Shown: piece after piece, positions 36,308 through 44,842 of the stretch
Layout: the number at the start of each line of letters is the position of its first letter
Position numbering within the stretch: position 1 is the first letter of the stretch
Assembly (NCBI GenBank): GCA_023427085.1
Contig: JAEZBO010000010.1
Location: forward strand, 37,898 to 101,897
Source: Pseudomonadota bacterium
Lineage (GTDB): Bacteria > Pseudomonadota > Gammaproteobacteria > Burkholderiales > Burkholderiaceae_B
DNA: 64,000 nt
Direction: 5' to 3'
Notes under the pieces: model-generated
Told to the model about the DNA's origin: nothing
The model's input: the letters and a program-made list of their open reading frames with translations, nothing else
Databases searched by the model: none
Program-made: the position numbers and the translations under genes

Positions 36308-36996
36308 CGTGCCGCTCCTTGGGCGCCCAGCCGGCGGCGGCGCGTGAATACCAGCATGCCGAAGGCCCACAGGCCGGCGCGCATCAGCAGCGACAGCGCC
36401 AGATAGGCGACCGCCACCATCAGATAGGCCTCGAAGGGCCGGAAGGTGTCGGACTGCACCCGCGCGGCGACCGCGGTGAGCTCTTCGACCGAGATCTGCG
36501 AGGTGATCGACGAGGCCAGCATCAGCAGCACGAACTGGCTGGTCAGCGCCGGGTAGACCTTCTCCATGGCCGGGCGCAGGATCACGTGCCAATAGACCTG
36601 GCGGCGCGTCAGCCCCAGGCATTCGGCGGCCTCGACCTGGCCCTTGTGGATCGAATCCATGCCGGCGCGCATGATCTCGCAGGAGTAGGCGCCGACGTTG
36701 ATGACCAGCGACAGCAGCGCGGCGGTGAAGGCCGAGACCTGCAGGCCCATGCTCGACAGGCCGAAGAACACCAGGAAGATCTGCACCAGCAGCGGCGTGT
36801 TGCGGATCGTCTCGACGTAGATGCCGCAAGCGCGGGCGATCCAGGCCACCTGGCCGCGCCGGCCGATCGCGCACAGCGTGCCGATGACGAAGCCCAGCAG
36901 CGTGGCCGGAAACGACAGCTGGATCGTCAGCAGCGCGCCGTCGACGAACTGCGGCCAGCTGGCCAGCGTGCCGGAAAAATCGAACTCGTAATTCAT
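36304..36996 (-). CDS. ABC transporter permease, polar amino acid family (first)
   Basis: A 230-residue permease with five membrane segments, the TPLLVQIFLVFFGL segment typical of this family and an EAA loop EAAECLGLTRRQVYWHVILRP. It is the first gene of the transporter/VOC/RuBisCO-like/kinase operon and diverges from a LacI-type regulator over a 240-base region with repeated elements. Confidence 0.92.
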   Translation of the reverse strand: MNYEFDFSGTLASWPQFVDGALLTIQLSFPATLLGFVIGTLCAIGRRGQVAWIARACGIYVETIRNTPLLVQIFLVFFGLSSMGLQVSAFTAALLSLVINVGAYSCEIMRAGMDSIHKGQVEAAECLGLTRRQVYWHVILRPAMEKVYPALTSQFVLLMLASSITSQISVEELTAVAARVQSDTFRPFEAYLMVAVAYLALSLLMRAGLWAFGMLVFTRRRRLGAQGAAR

Positions 36997-37132
36997 CGGC
37001 CGCCCTGGCGTGCGAGGACGGCGGCACAGGGGGCCGGGGGCCGGGCGGCATGAGCCGTGGCGCGCTTGCCTGTCGGCATGATCTTGTCTCCTTCCAGGGC
37101 CGTGTGACCGGCCTCGTGTGCGCCAGCGTGAG

Positions 37133-37215
37133 GCGATTTGCTGCGTATCGACTTGATGCGATTTGCTGGGCTAGGACGTGATAGTATCCAGCGCACTTGA
37201 TCGCTGTCCAGCGCA
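37133..37215. promoter_or_regulatory. repeated elements in the LacI/transporter divergent region
   Basis: Two exact copies of GCGATTTGCTG (37133-37143 and 37158-37168) lie 25 bases apart, and two exact copies of TCCAGCGCA (37187-37195 and 37207-37215) lie 20 bases apart. The spacings are near two helical turns, which suits cooperative binding by the adjacent regulator. They are not the classical LacI palindrome. Confidence 0.4.
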
Positions 37216-37236
37216 TTAAATGATGGTTTTTGAGGC

Positions 37237-38283
37237 ATGAAGAAAGCACCGCGCATCCTCGATATCGCCCAGTTGGCCGGTGTGTCGCCGGCCACCGTCG
37301 ACCGGGTGCTGAACCAGCGTCCAGGCGTGCGCGGGCCGACCGTGCAGCGGGTACTGAAGGCCGCCACGCGGCTCGAATACCTGTCGCCGGCCGGCGTCGC
37401 CGCCGAGCTCAAGCCGCGGCCGATGCGGCTGGCCTTCCTGCTGCCGGCCGGCTCGAACCGCGTGATCCACATGTTCGGTGACGCCATCGCCTATCTGCAG
37501 GAGCAGTTGGCGCCCTTCAACGTGCGCTGCCGCCGCGAGCCCATCGACGAGTTCAACCCGCAGGCGTTGGCGCAGGCCCTGTTGCGGCTGCGCGGCCGCG
37601 CCGACGGCGTGGCCTTCATGGCGCTCGAGCATCCGCTGGTGCGCGAGGCGGTGCAGACGCTGGCCGAAGCCGGCGTGCCGTGCGTGACCTTGATCTCGGA
37701 CCTGCCGGGCTCCGAGCGCGTGGCCTACGTGGGGCTGGACAACGTCGCCACCGGCCGCACCGCCGGCTATCTGCTGGCGCGGCTGGCCGGCGCGCAGGCG
37801 CAGTCGGGCAAGTTCGCGCTGATCGCCGGCAGCCTCAGCTACCGCGCCCATCGCGACCGCGAATTCGGCTTCATGCAGATCATGCAGGAGATGGGCCTGG
37901 CCGGTCATGTCATCGGCCCGCGCGAAGGCCTGGACGACACCGCCACCACCGCGCGGCTGGCGCGCGCGCTGCTCGATCAGCACACCGACCTGGCCGGCAT
38001 CTACAACATCGGCGGCGCGGCCGAGGGCGTGGGCCATGCGCTCAAGGCCGCCGGGCTGGACCGCAAGGTGGTGTTCGTCGGCCACGGCCTGACCTCGGAC
38101 ATCCGCGGCCTGCTGATCGACGGCACGCTCGATGCGGTCATCATGCAGGACCCGCAGGCCGCCATCCTGAGCTGCGTGCGGGTGCTCAGCGGCCTGCGCG
38201 ACGGCGGCCGCGAAGGGCTGGAAGCCGCCGCCCGCGTCAAGCCGCTCAGCGGCATCGTGGTGTTCAAGGAAAACCTGCCCTGA
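37237..38283 (+). CDS. LacI-family transcriptional regulator
   Basis: A 348-residue repressor. The helix-turn-helix is at residues 8-30 (LDIAQLAGVSPATVDRVLNQ) and the hinge helix around LSPAGVAAELK. A type I periplasmic-binding-like ligand domain follows (YVGLDNVATGRTAGYLL, FVGHGLTSDIRGLLIDG). It diverges from the transporter/RuBisCO-like operon and very likely controls it with a sugar-type effector, supporting a carbohydrate-derived substrate. Confidence 0.9.
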   Translation: MKKAPRILDIAQLAGVSPATVDRVLNQRPGVRGPTVQRVLKAATRLEYLSPAGVAAELKPRPMRLAFLLPAGSNRVIHMFGDAIAYLQEQLAPFNVRCRREPIDEFNPQALAQALLRLRGRADGVAFMALEHPLVREAVQTLAEAGVPCVTLISDLPGSERVAYVGLDNVATGRTAGYLLARLAGAQAQSGKFALIAGSLSYRAHRDREFGFMQIMQEMGLAGHVIGPREGLDDTATTARLARALLDQHTDLAGIYNIGGAAEGVGHALKAAGLDRKVVFVGHGLTSDIRGLLIDGTLDAVIMQDPQAAILSCVRVLSGLRDGGREGLEAAARVKPLSGIVVFKENLP

Positions 38284-38310
38284 GCGCTGGCAGGGGTCGC
38301 ATCGGCCGCG

Positions 38311-39186
38311 TCAGCGTTCGTTCTTGAGCAGCTCGCCGAAACGGTCGCGGATCCATTGCGTGCCGGCGCTCAGCGGCTCGCCCTGGCGCCACAGCATGCG
38401 CACCGACAGCAATGGCAGCGCCAGCGCCGGGCAACTGACCGGCACCAGCTGCTTGGGATAGCTCTCGTAGCGGGCGATGTTGACCGGCAGCACGGCCCAG
38501 CCCAGCCCGTTGGCGACCATCTCGGCGATGCTGTAGAAGCTGTCCGAGCGCCATACCTTGGGGCTGTAGGCCGCCTCGTGGATGTCGTCGGCCTCGAGCA
38601 GGAGCTGGCGATAGCGCACCAGATCCTTGCGCCGCAAGGGTTGCTGTGCGACCAGCGGATGGCCGCTGGCGACGAACACCCCCTGCGGCAACGCGCCGAC
38701 GTGATGCTGGTCGAAGCAGTCGCGCGGCGGCCCGCGGTCGAAATGAAAGGCGAGGTCGGCGCGGTGCTGCTCGACGTAATCGGCCACCTCGGTGGCGGTG
38801 CCGTTGAGCAGCGTCAGTTCGATGTGCTCGAAGCGTTCTGCCAGCTCACAGGTCAGCGCGCTGACGGCCGAGTAGGGCAGCGCCTCGTCCATCGCCAGCG
38901 TCAGCCGGGCCTGGCTGGCCAGCGACAGCGCCTGCGCGCGCGAGTCGAGCTCCTGGGCCTGGCGCAACAATTCGCGTGCTTCGCGCAACAGCACGGCGCC
39001 AGCCGGTGTCAGCTGGGCATGCCGCCCGGCGCGGTCGAACAGCGTCACGCCCAGGTCGGCCTCGAGCAGGCCGATCGCGGTGCTGATGGCCGACTGCGCG
39101 CGGCCCAGGTGGCGCGCGGCCGCGCTGAACGAACCGCGATCGGCGGTCGTGACGAACTGGCGCAGTTGTTCGAGACTCCATTGCAT
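38311..39186 (-). CDS. LysR-family regulator (divergent from MFS-speG)
   Basis: A 291-residue LysR-type regulator. The winged helix is at about residues 5-62 (GSFSAAARHLGRAQSAISTAIG) and the effector domain follows. It is convergent with the LacI gene and divergent from the DHA2 exporter-speG operon over 368 bases. A CTAT-7 nt-ATAG site lies ten bases upstream of its start. It is the candidate regulator of that operon; a polyamine or cationic drug could be the inducer. Confidence 0.88.
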   Translation of the reverse strand: MQWSLEQLRQFVTTADRGSFSAAARHLGRAQSAISTAIGLLEADLGVTLFDRAGRHAQLTPAGAVLLREARELLRQAQELDSRAQALSLASQARLTLAMDEALPYSAVSALTCELAERFEHIELTLLNGTATEVADYVEQHRADLAFHFDRGPPRDCFDQHHVGALPQGVFVASGHPLVAQQPLRRKDLVRYRQLLLEADDIHEAAYSPKVWRSDSFYSIAEMVANGLGWAVLPVNIARYESYPKQLVPVSCPALALPLLSVRMLWRQGEPLSAGTQWIRDRFGELLKNER

Positions 39187-39554
39187 GCGCGCATCCTATC
39201 AATGGAATAGATGGCTGTCATCTTTTTGAATCTATAAAGTTGCTGGACAATGGCGCTTGTCGACATGGCGGCCGCGCTACCGCGCCGCGCTGCCTGTCCG
39301 CCAGGCCGTGGCATGTCGCCGCGGCTGGCCGATCTTCGCCGGGCCGGGCCGTCACGTCTTGCATCGCGCTCATGTTGGCCGCGCCGAAGCCGGCCGCGCC
39401 CAAGCCGGCCCCTCCCAAAGGGCTCGCGCCGGTCACAGGCGTCCGGCCCCGTCCGTCGAAGATCCCGATCCCGTGCCGATGAGGCCGGATCTTGCGGCGC
39501 CCCGTCATGGCGCCCGGGCGGCTGGACCGCCGTCTTGCATCAGGAGCACATCGA
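39187..39554. other. divergent intergenic region, LysR / DHA2 exporter
   Basis: A 368-base region without a supported gene. Its left 60 bases are AT-rich relative to the surroundings and carry the LysR-type site; the remainder is GC-rich with no clear hairpin or promoter. AGGAG at 39542-39546 is the ribosome site for the exporter. Confidence 0.5.
39196..39210. promoter_or_regulatory. candidate LysR box (T-N11-A)
   Basis: CTAT-7 nt-ATAG, a 15-base interrupted dyad matching the T-N11-A pattern bound by LysR-type regulators, ten bases upstream of the LysR start. Confidence 0.45.
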
Positions 39555-41126
39555 ATGACCGACTTTTCCATCAACCGTCACGCGGCGCCGTCGGCGCTGC
39601 GGCGCTGGAGCCTGCTGGGCGTGGTCAGCCTAGGCCTGTTGCTGATCGCGCTGGACATCACCATCCTCTACACCGCCTTGCCCACCGTCACGCGCGAACT
39701 GGGCGCCAGCGCCAGCCAGGGCTTGTGGATCATCAACGCCTATCCGCTGGTGACGGCCGGCCTGCTGCTGGGCGCCGGCACCTTGGGCGATCGGGTCGGC
39801 CATCGGCGCATGTTCCTGATCGGCCTGGTGATCTTCGGGCTGGCCTCGCTGGCGGCGGCGTTTTCGCCCGGCGCGGCGACGCTGATCGGCGCGCGCGCCT
39901 TGCAGGCCGTCGGGGCCGCGGCGATGATGCCGGCCACGCTGGCGCTGGTGCGCATCACCTTCGAGGACGAACGCGAGCGCAGCCTGGCGATCTCGGTGTG
40001 GGCCAGCCTGTCGCTGATCGGCGCGGTGCTCGGGCCCTTGCTGGGCGGCCTGCTGCTGGCGCGCTTCTGGTGGGGCTCGGTGTTCCTGATCAACGTGCCG
40101 GTGGTGCTGCTGGCGCTGGCCGGCGCCTGGTGGCTGGCGCCGCCCGCGCAAGCGGCCGACGAGGACCGGCCCTGGGATCTGTGGTCGTCCCTGCTCGGCC
40201 TGGTCGCGCTGTCGTCGCTGGTGGCCTTCATCAAGGAAGTGGCCGGTCCGCAACCCGCGCCCGGCCTTGCGTTCGGGATGCTGCTGCTGGCGCTGCTGGG
40301 TGGCACGGCCTTCGTGCGCCGGCAGGCGCGCCTGCCTTACCCCTTGCTCGACTTCAGCCTGTTTCGCAACATGGATTTTTCGGCTGGCGTGCTGGGGGCG
40401 ATCTTTGTCACCTTCGCCACCGGCGGGCTGTTGCTGAGCGTGGCGCAGCGTTATCAGTTGGTGGTCGGCTACACGCCGCTGCAGGCCGGCCTGCTGGTGT
40501 CGGTGATCTTTGTCGGCACCTTGCCCAGCGCCTTGCTGGGCGGCGCCTTCCTGCATCGTGTCGGCCTGCGGCCGCTGATTTCCGGCGGGCTGGCGCTCGC
40601 CAGCGCGGGTGTGCTGCTGGCGGCCTGGGGGCCGCAGGCGGGCCTGGGCTGGCTGCTGTGCGGCCTGGTGCTGGCCGGCGTCGGCCTGGGCGCGACGATC
40701 TCGGTGGCGTCCACCGCCATCGTCGCCAGTGCGCCGGCGCGGCGCGCCGGCATGGCCTCGTCGGTCGAGGAGGTCGCCTACGAATTCGGCAACCTGTTCG
40801 CGGTGGCCTTGCTGGGCAGCCTGCTGGCCGGCCTGTATTCGGCCGGCGTGCAGTTGCCGGCCGGCACGCCCGACGCCGCGCGCGACAGCATGGTGCAGGC
40901 GGCCGCGCTGGCCGGCGCGCTGGCCGCGCAGGGCAGCGGGCAGGCCGCCGAACTGGCGCGCGCCGCTGGCGCGGCCTTCGATCGCAGCTATCTGCTGGTG
41001 ATGCTGCTGGTCGCCGTCTTTTTGCTGGCGGGCGCCGGCGTGACCGCGTGGATGCTGCGGCGTCCCGGTCGCGGCGCCGTGCCGGCGTCCACCTCCCACG
41101 GAGACATCCCATGTCTGAAAAACTGA
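39555..41126 (+). CDS. DHA2-family MFS exporter (SmvA/AmvA/QacA-like)
   Basis: A 523-residue drug:H+ antiporter with fourteen predicted segments. Motif D is present as LDITILYTALPTVTREL and motif A as LGDRVGHRRMFL. The ATG at 39555 has AGGAG eight bases upstream. Relatives such as SmvA and AmvA export cationic biocides, and AmvA is known to export polyamines. Its 3' end overlaps speG by 16 bases, so exporter and polyamine acetylase are coupled, which supports a role against toxic polyamines. Confidence 0.87.
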   Translation: MTDFSINRHAAPSALRRWSLLGVVSLGLLLIALDITILYTALPTVTRELGASASQGLWIINAYPLVTAGLLLGAGTLGDRVGHRRMFLIGLVIFGLASLAAAFSPGAATLIGARALQAVGAAAMMPATLALVRITFEDERERSLAISVWASLSLIGAVLGPLLGGLLLARFWWGSVFLINVPVVLLALAGAWWLAPPAQAADEDRPWDLWSSLLGLVALSSLVAFIKEVAGPQPAPGLAFGMLLLALLGGTAFVRRQARLPYPLLDFSLFRNMDFSAGVLGAIFVTFATGGLLLSVAQRYQLVVGYTPLQAGLLVSVIFVGTLPSALLGGAFLHRVGLRPLISGGLALASAGVLLAAWGPQAGLGWLLCGLVLAGVGLGATISVASTAIVASAPARRAGMASSVEEVAYEFGNLFAVALLGSLLAGLYSAGVQLPAGTPDAARDSMVQAAALAGALAAQGSGQAAELARAAGAAFDRSYLLVMLLVAVFLLAGAGVTAWMLRRPGRGAVPASTSHGDIPCLKN

Positions 41127-41668
41127 ACGTACGGCTGCGGCCGCTCGAGCGCGAGGATCTGCGCTTCGTGCACCAGCTCGACAATAACGCCAGCGTGATG
41201 CGCTACTGGTTCGAAGAGCCCTACGAGACCTTCGTCGAACTGGCCGCGCTGTATGACGAGCACATCCACGACCAGGGCGAGCGCCGCTTCGTGGTCGAGT
41301 GCGAGGGGACCAACGCCGGGCTGGTCGAGCTGGTCGAGATCAACCACGTGCACCGGCGCGCCGAGTTCCAGATCATCATCGCGCCCGAGCACCAGGGCAA
41401 GGGCCTGGCCTCGCGCGCGGCGCTGCTGGCGATGGACTACGGCTTCAGCGTGCTGAACCTGTACAAGCTCTATCTGCTGGTAGATCGCGAGAACAAGAAG
41501 GCCATCCACATCTACGAAAAGCTCGGTTTCGAGGTCGAGGGCCAGTTGCGCCAGGAGTTCTTCATCCACGGCGAGTACCGCGATGCGACGCGCATGTGCC
41601 TGTTTCAGCATCAGTATCTGGCGCGCCACAAGGCGGGCGGACATATGCTGACGCCGACCGCGCAATAA
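41111..41668 (+). CDS. speG: spermidine N1-acetyltransferase SpeG
   Basis: A 185-residue GNAT acetyltransferase. It begins NVRLRPLEREDLRFVHQLDN and has the acetyl-CoA loop EHQGKGLASRA and the C-terminal YKLYLLVDRENKKAIHIYEK typical of SpeG. SpeG acetylates spermidine and spermine to non-toxic forms and is an allosteric dodecamer. The coding region overlaps the end of the exporter gene by 16 bases; the two likely act together under the divergent LysR regulator. Confidence 0.9.
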   Translation: MSEKLNVRLRPLEREDLRFVHQLDNNASVMRYWFEEPYETFVELAALYDEHIHDQGERRFVVECEGTNAGLVELVEINHVHRRAEFQIIIAPEHQGKGLASRAALLAMDYGFSVLNLYKLYLLVDRENKKAIHIYEKLGFEVEGQLRQEFFIHGEYRDATRMCLFQHQYLARHKAGGHMLTPTAQ

Positions 41669-41707
41669 GGGCTTGCGGCAGGTCGCAGGCCCCGTCACGC
41701 CGGCCGG

Positions 41708-43573
41708 TCACGCCCCGGTGTCACGTTCGCCGAGCAGCCAGCGCGGTGGCGTGGCCGGCGCCTTGCCGCTGACGCCGGCGCTGACGCAATCGGCCAGCGA
41801 GCCGAAGCGCACGTTGCGTTGCACCAGCCCCGGTGCGTAGTGGGCGTATTTGGCCGAGTTGGTCATGATCGTGCACGCGCCGCGCGGGATCACCGGCTCG
41901 CCCAGCATGCACCAGCAGGTGTCCGTGACGATCGTCGCGCCGAAGTCCTGGATCACCCGCAGGTAACCGGCATGCTGCGCCTGCCGCGCGATTTCCCGCC
42001 CGCAGGTCACCACGCAGGCCACGCCGCTGGCGAGATGCAAACCCTGGCACAGTCCGGCGAGGCGGGCGAATTCGGTCAGCGAAAAGTGCGGATTGCCCAG
42101 CGACACAAGGTCGATGGCGGGGCCGCTCGCGCTGTTCAGCGCCTGCCAGCTTGGCAGCAGGGCCGCCGCATCGAGTGCGATGCGCTCGAGGCCGCGGATG
42201 GCCGGGTCCGTCGTGCGCGCCTGGGCGGCCTCGGGCGTGACGCCGGCCATGTGGAACAGCGGCGCGGCCGACGTGGTGCCGAACGCCGCGCTGAAGGCCT
42301 TGAGGTGATCGGTATCCGGCTGCGCGGTTTCCAGTCCGAAGATCAGCGGCACCCGTTTGCCAGCCAGTGCGCCGATGCAATACCCCAGCAAGGGATAGAA
42401 CGCGTCGTCAAAGCCGGCGGGCGGGCTGACGTCGATGCGCAGCGTCGGCCGCCGATGCACGTCCAGGTGGCTGCCCGAACGCGGCGCGCGGCCACAGATC
42501 GCGATGCAGATGTCGAGGAAATCCGGGTATTTCAGGGTGCGCGCGCCGATCACGCTGTTGGCGTAGACCACCGCATTGGATTCGGCCCAGACGATCTGCT
42601 CGCCGCGCCGCGGCGCGCCGGCCAGCAGATACGGCGCGCAGGTGTAGCTGAGCTGGGCGCCCATGGCCATGTAGGCATCGCCCAAGGCGCTGGCCGGCTC
42701 GCCCAGCGCCGGATCGACGCCGAGTTCGCGCCAGCGGCGCTGGTCGACGGAAATCGAGTTCAGCGTCGTCGGCACGGCCACGCGGGCGCCCCAGTCCACC
42801 AGCTGCTGCGCGAAGCGCAGGCTGGACGGCCCGGTGTAGATGCAGCCGTCGATATGCGCCTGCGTGATGTCGATCAGGTCGGGCGCGCCCTGCAGCGACG
42901 CCATCCGCACCACGATCTGCATGGCCACCTGCCTGGCCTTGCCATGATGGCCCGCCAGCATGTCCTGATCGCTGGCCGTCAGCGCGGGCATCGACGGCGG
43001 GGGCATCGACGGCGGGGGCGCGGTCGCGGCGCCATGGTCATCGCCATCGCCATCTCCACCGCCGTCCTGGCCACCGGCGTGCGCCGGCGCGCCGGTGGTG
43101 GCCGTGTCGAGCCGCGTCAGCCGCGCACCGTCAATGCGGACGCGGCGCGCGCCGCGCAGCGCCGCGAAGTTGTCCCGGCCGACGCACAGCACCGGCAGGC
43201 TGCGCGCGAACATCACTTCGGCGAGCATCACGCCCAGCGTCAGGATCTCTTCGGCTTCGGCGACCACCAGCGCGGCGGGCGCGCGGCCGCGGCTGATCAG
43301 TTCCATCATCACGCTGCTGCCGGTGCAGGAGCCGCGGCCGCTGGGGATGGCCAGCACCCGGCCGTCGACGTGCTGTCCGCTGAGCGGGTGGTGGCGATCG
43401 ATGATCTCGCCGCTGGACGGCTCGACCCCACCCCAGAAGCTGAGGCCCACGTCGGCGTACAGGAGGTCGCCCTCGGCGCGGCCGTCGATCAGCGCCCGGC
43501 CGCGCATCGATACGGGCGTGCTCGTGGCGCCGGCGCGGGCGGCGTCGCGCGCGTGACACGCGGCCGAGCTCAT
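41708..43573 (-). CDS. aconitase X, fused small and large subunits
   Basis: A 621-residue fusion. The N-terminal swivel domain (DUF126, about residues 20-160) has the PSGRGSCTGSSVMMELI active-site loop; the C-terminal catalytic domain (DUF521, from about residue 198) has GCIYTGPSSLRFAQQLVDWG and AESNAVVYANSVIGART. Characterised bacterial aconitase X enzymes dehydrate cis-3-hydroxy-L-proline; archaeal relatives act on phosphomevalonate. The linker (161-197) is rich in Gly, Asp and Pro and contains a PPPSM duplication. It overlaps the upstream solute-binding gene by four bases. Hydroxyproline use is inferred; no pyrroline carboxylate reductase lies in the window. Confidence 0.88.
   Translation of the reverse strand: MSSAACHARDAARAGATSTPVSMRGRALIDGRAEGDLLYADVGLSFWGGVEPSSGEIIDRHHPLSGQHVDGRVLAIPSGRGSCTGSSVMMELISRGRAPAALVVAEAEEILTLGVMLAEVMFARSLPVLCVGRDNFAALRGARRVRIDGARLTRLDTATTGAPAHAGGQDGGGDGDGDDHGAATAPPPSMPPPSMPALTASDQDMLAGHHGKARQVAMQIVVRMASLQGAPDLIDITQAHIDGCIYTGPSSLRFAQQLVDWGARVAVPTTLNSISVDQRRWRELGVDPALGEPASALGDAYMAMGAQLSYTCAPYLLAGAPRRGEQIVWAESNAVVYANSVIGARTLKYPDFLDICIAICGRAPRSGSHLDVHRRPTLRIDVSPPAGFDDAFYPLLGYCIGALAGKRVPLIFGLETAQPDTDHLKAFSAAFGTTSAAPLFHMAGVTPEAAQARTTDPAIRGLERIALDAAALLPSWQALNSASGPAIDLVSLGNPHFSLTEFARLAGLCQGLHLASGVACVVTCGREIARQAQHAGYLRVIQDFGATIVTDTCWCMLGEPVIPRGACTIMTNSAKYAHYAPGLVQRNVRFGSLADCVSAGVSGKAPATPPRWLLGERDTGA
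42986..43015 (-). repeat. 15-base tandem duplication in the aconitase X linker
   Basis: GGGCATCGACGGCGG occurs twice in direct succession. It encodes the repeated PPPSM units of the interdomain linker, a recent in-frame expansion. Confidence 0.85.
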
Positions 43574-44394
43574 GGCAGCGCGGAGACCGTGAACGAGCGC
43601 GTCATGGCGTAAGGCGTGGCCGGGCCCAGCCATTTGTCGAACAGCACCTGCATCTGCCCGGATGTCTCCATGTCCTGCAGCGCGGCATTGACTGCCCGCA
43701 GCAGGGTGTCCTGGCCCTTGCGCACGCCGATGCTCCAGCGTTCACGCCCTATCGGCGGGGCCAGCACCGCGTAGCGGCCGGCCTGGTCGCCGAGGCGGTT
43801 GATGAGCTTGTGCATGGCCTCCTCGGAGGTGCTGAAGGCCTCGACCTTGTTCTGCACCAGCGCGGTGAACGCCGTCGCGACGTCGTCGTAGCCGACCGGC
43901 ATCGCCGTCGGCAGCGCCTGGCGCACGAAGGGTTCGCTGATCGTGCCCTTGACATAGCTGATGCGCTTGCCGGCCAGCGCGCCGATCTGCTGGTAGCCCT
44001 TGTCGCGTCTGATCGCGAGCACGTTGTTGCTGACGTAGTACGAGTGCGAGTAGTCGATCTGGGTGGCGCGCTCGGGGGTGTAGGCCAGGCCGGCGGCAAG
44101 CAGGTCGACGTGGCCTTGCTGCAGGGCGGGGATCCGCGAGGCGTCGGCGATGGCCCTGACCTGCGCCTTCAGGCCCAGCCGTTGCGCCACCGCATGGCAG
44201 ATGTCGACGTCGTAGCCGGCGACCGTGCGCGATGCCTGTTCGGTGAAGCTGAAAGGTTCGAAGATGTCCAGCACCGCGCACACCAGCGTGCCTCGCGATC
44301 TCAATTCGTCGAGCTGATCGGCGTGGGCCGGGGCCGCCGCGGCGGCCAGCAGGCTCAGGGCTAGCGCAACGGCGCGGTTCGGAAGGATAGGCAT
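43570..44394 (-). CDS. ABC-type substrate-binding protein, polar amino acid family
   Basis: A 274-residue periplasmic binding protein with a signal peptide (LALSLLAAAAAPAHA-DQ). The domain opens LRSRGTLVCAVLDIFEPFSF, and the ligand region AGLAYTPERATQIDYSHSYY fits PF00497. No permease or ATPase accompanies it. It is first in a coupled pair with aconitase X, suggesting it captures the amino-acid-like substrate of that enzyme and uses membrane components encoded elsewhere. Confidence 0.87.
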   Translation of the reverse strand: MPILPNRAVALALSLLAAAAAPAHADQLDELRSRGTLVCAVLDIFEPFSFTEQASRTVAGYDVDICHAVAQRLGLKAQVRAIADASRIPALQQGHVDLLAAGLAYTPERATQIDYSHSYYVSNNVLAIRRDKGYQQIGALAGKRISYVKGTISEPFVRQALPTAMPVGYDDVATAFTALVQNKVEAFSTSEEAMHKLINRLGDQAGRYAVLAPPIGRERWSIGVRKGQDTLLRAVNAALQDMETSGQMQVLFDKWLGPATPYAMTRSFTVSALP

Positions 44395-44528
44395 GCGGGC
44401 TCCGGTCGGGTGGCGGGTGTCGGCAACAGCACATCGACAACCTGGGTGCGAGGGTCGGGTGAGCCGTCGGCAAGCGGTCCCGCGAGACTGGCCGGATGCG
44501 CCGATGGATCGGCGTTATTGGTGCACGA

Positions 44529-44542
44529 TTTGACCGGTCAAA
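44529..44542. promoter_or_regulatory. candidate operator upstream of the SBP-aconitase X pair
   Basis: A perfect 14-base palindrome TTTGACCGGTCAAA, about 135 bases upstream of the solute-binding gene in an otherwise AT-richer patch. No regulator gene lies beside it, so the binding protein is unknown. Confidence 0.45.
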
Positions 44543-44585
44543 GATAAAACTAAGTTGAAAGCCGGGATGGCGAAGGGCCAAAACA

Positions 44586-44621
44586 AAAAACCCGCAAGGC
44601 GCGTGGCCTTGCGGGTTTTTC
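44586..44621 (-). terminator. rho-independent terminator after rpmG, potentially bidirectional
   Basis: A ten-base-pair stem, ACCCGCAAGG (44591-44600), loop of seven, CCTTGCGGGT (44608-44617), flanked by an A tract on the left and a T tract on the right. It ends the rpmB-rpmG transcript about 20 bases beyond the rpmG stop. Confidence 0.92.
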
Positions 44622-44640
44622 TGTCAGGCGATCAGGCTGA

Positions 44641-44808
44641 TTACTTCAGCTTGATTTCCTTGTAGTCGACGTGCTTGCGAGCGACCGGATCAAACTTCTT
44701 GATCAGCATCTTCTCGGGCATGTTGCGCTTGTTCTTGGTGGTCGTGTAGAAGTGACCCGTGCCGGCAGTCGACTCGAGCTTGATCTTTTCGCGGATACCT
44801 TTGGCCAT
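44641..44808 (-). CDS. rpmG: 50S ribosomal protein L33
   Basis: A 55-residue protein beginning MAKGIREKIKLESTAGTGHF and ending KHVDYKEIKLK, a clear L33. It is the cysteine-free form without the zinc ribbon CxxC pairs (NKRNMPEKM in the middle). The gene lies 34 bases downstream of rpmB, as in most betaproteobacteria, and is followed by a strong terminator. AGGAGCTAG precedes the start codon. Confidence 0.97.
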   Translation of the reverse strand: MAKGIREKIKLESTAGTGHFYTTTKNKRNMPEKMLIKKFDPVARKHVDYKEIKLK

Positions 44809-44842
44809 GTCTAGCTCCTGGGTGTGTCAGTGGGCGGGCGGC

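Noticed and set aside
39240..39558. A short gene in the LysR/exporter divergent region
   Set aside because: The reading frame is low-complexity Pro/Arg/Ala, overlaps the exporter start and lacks a credible ribosome site.
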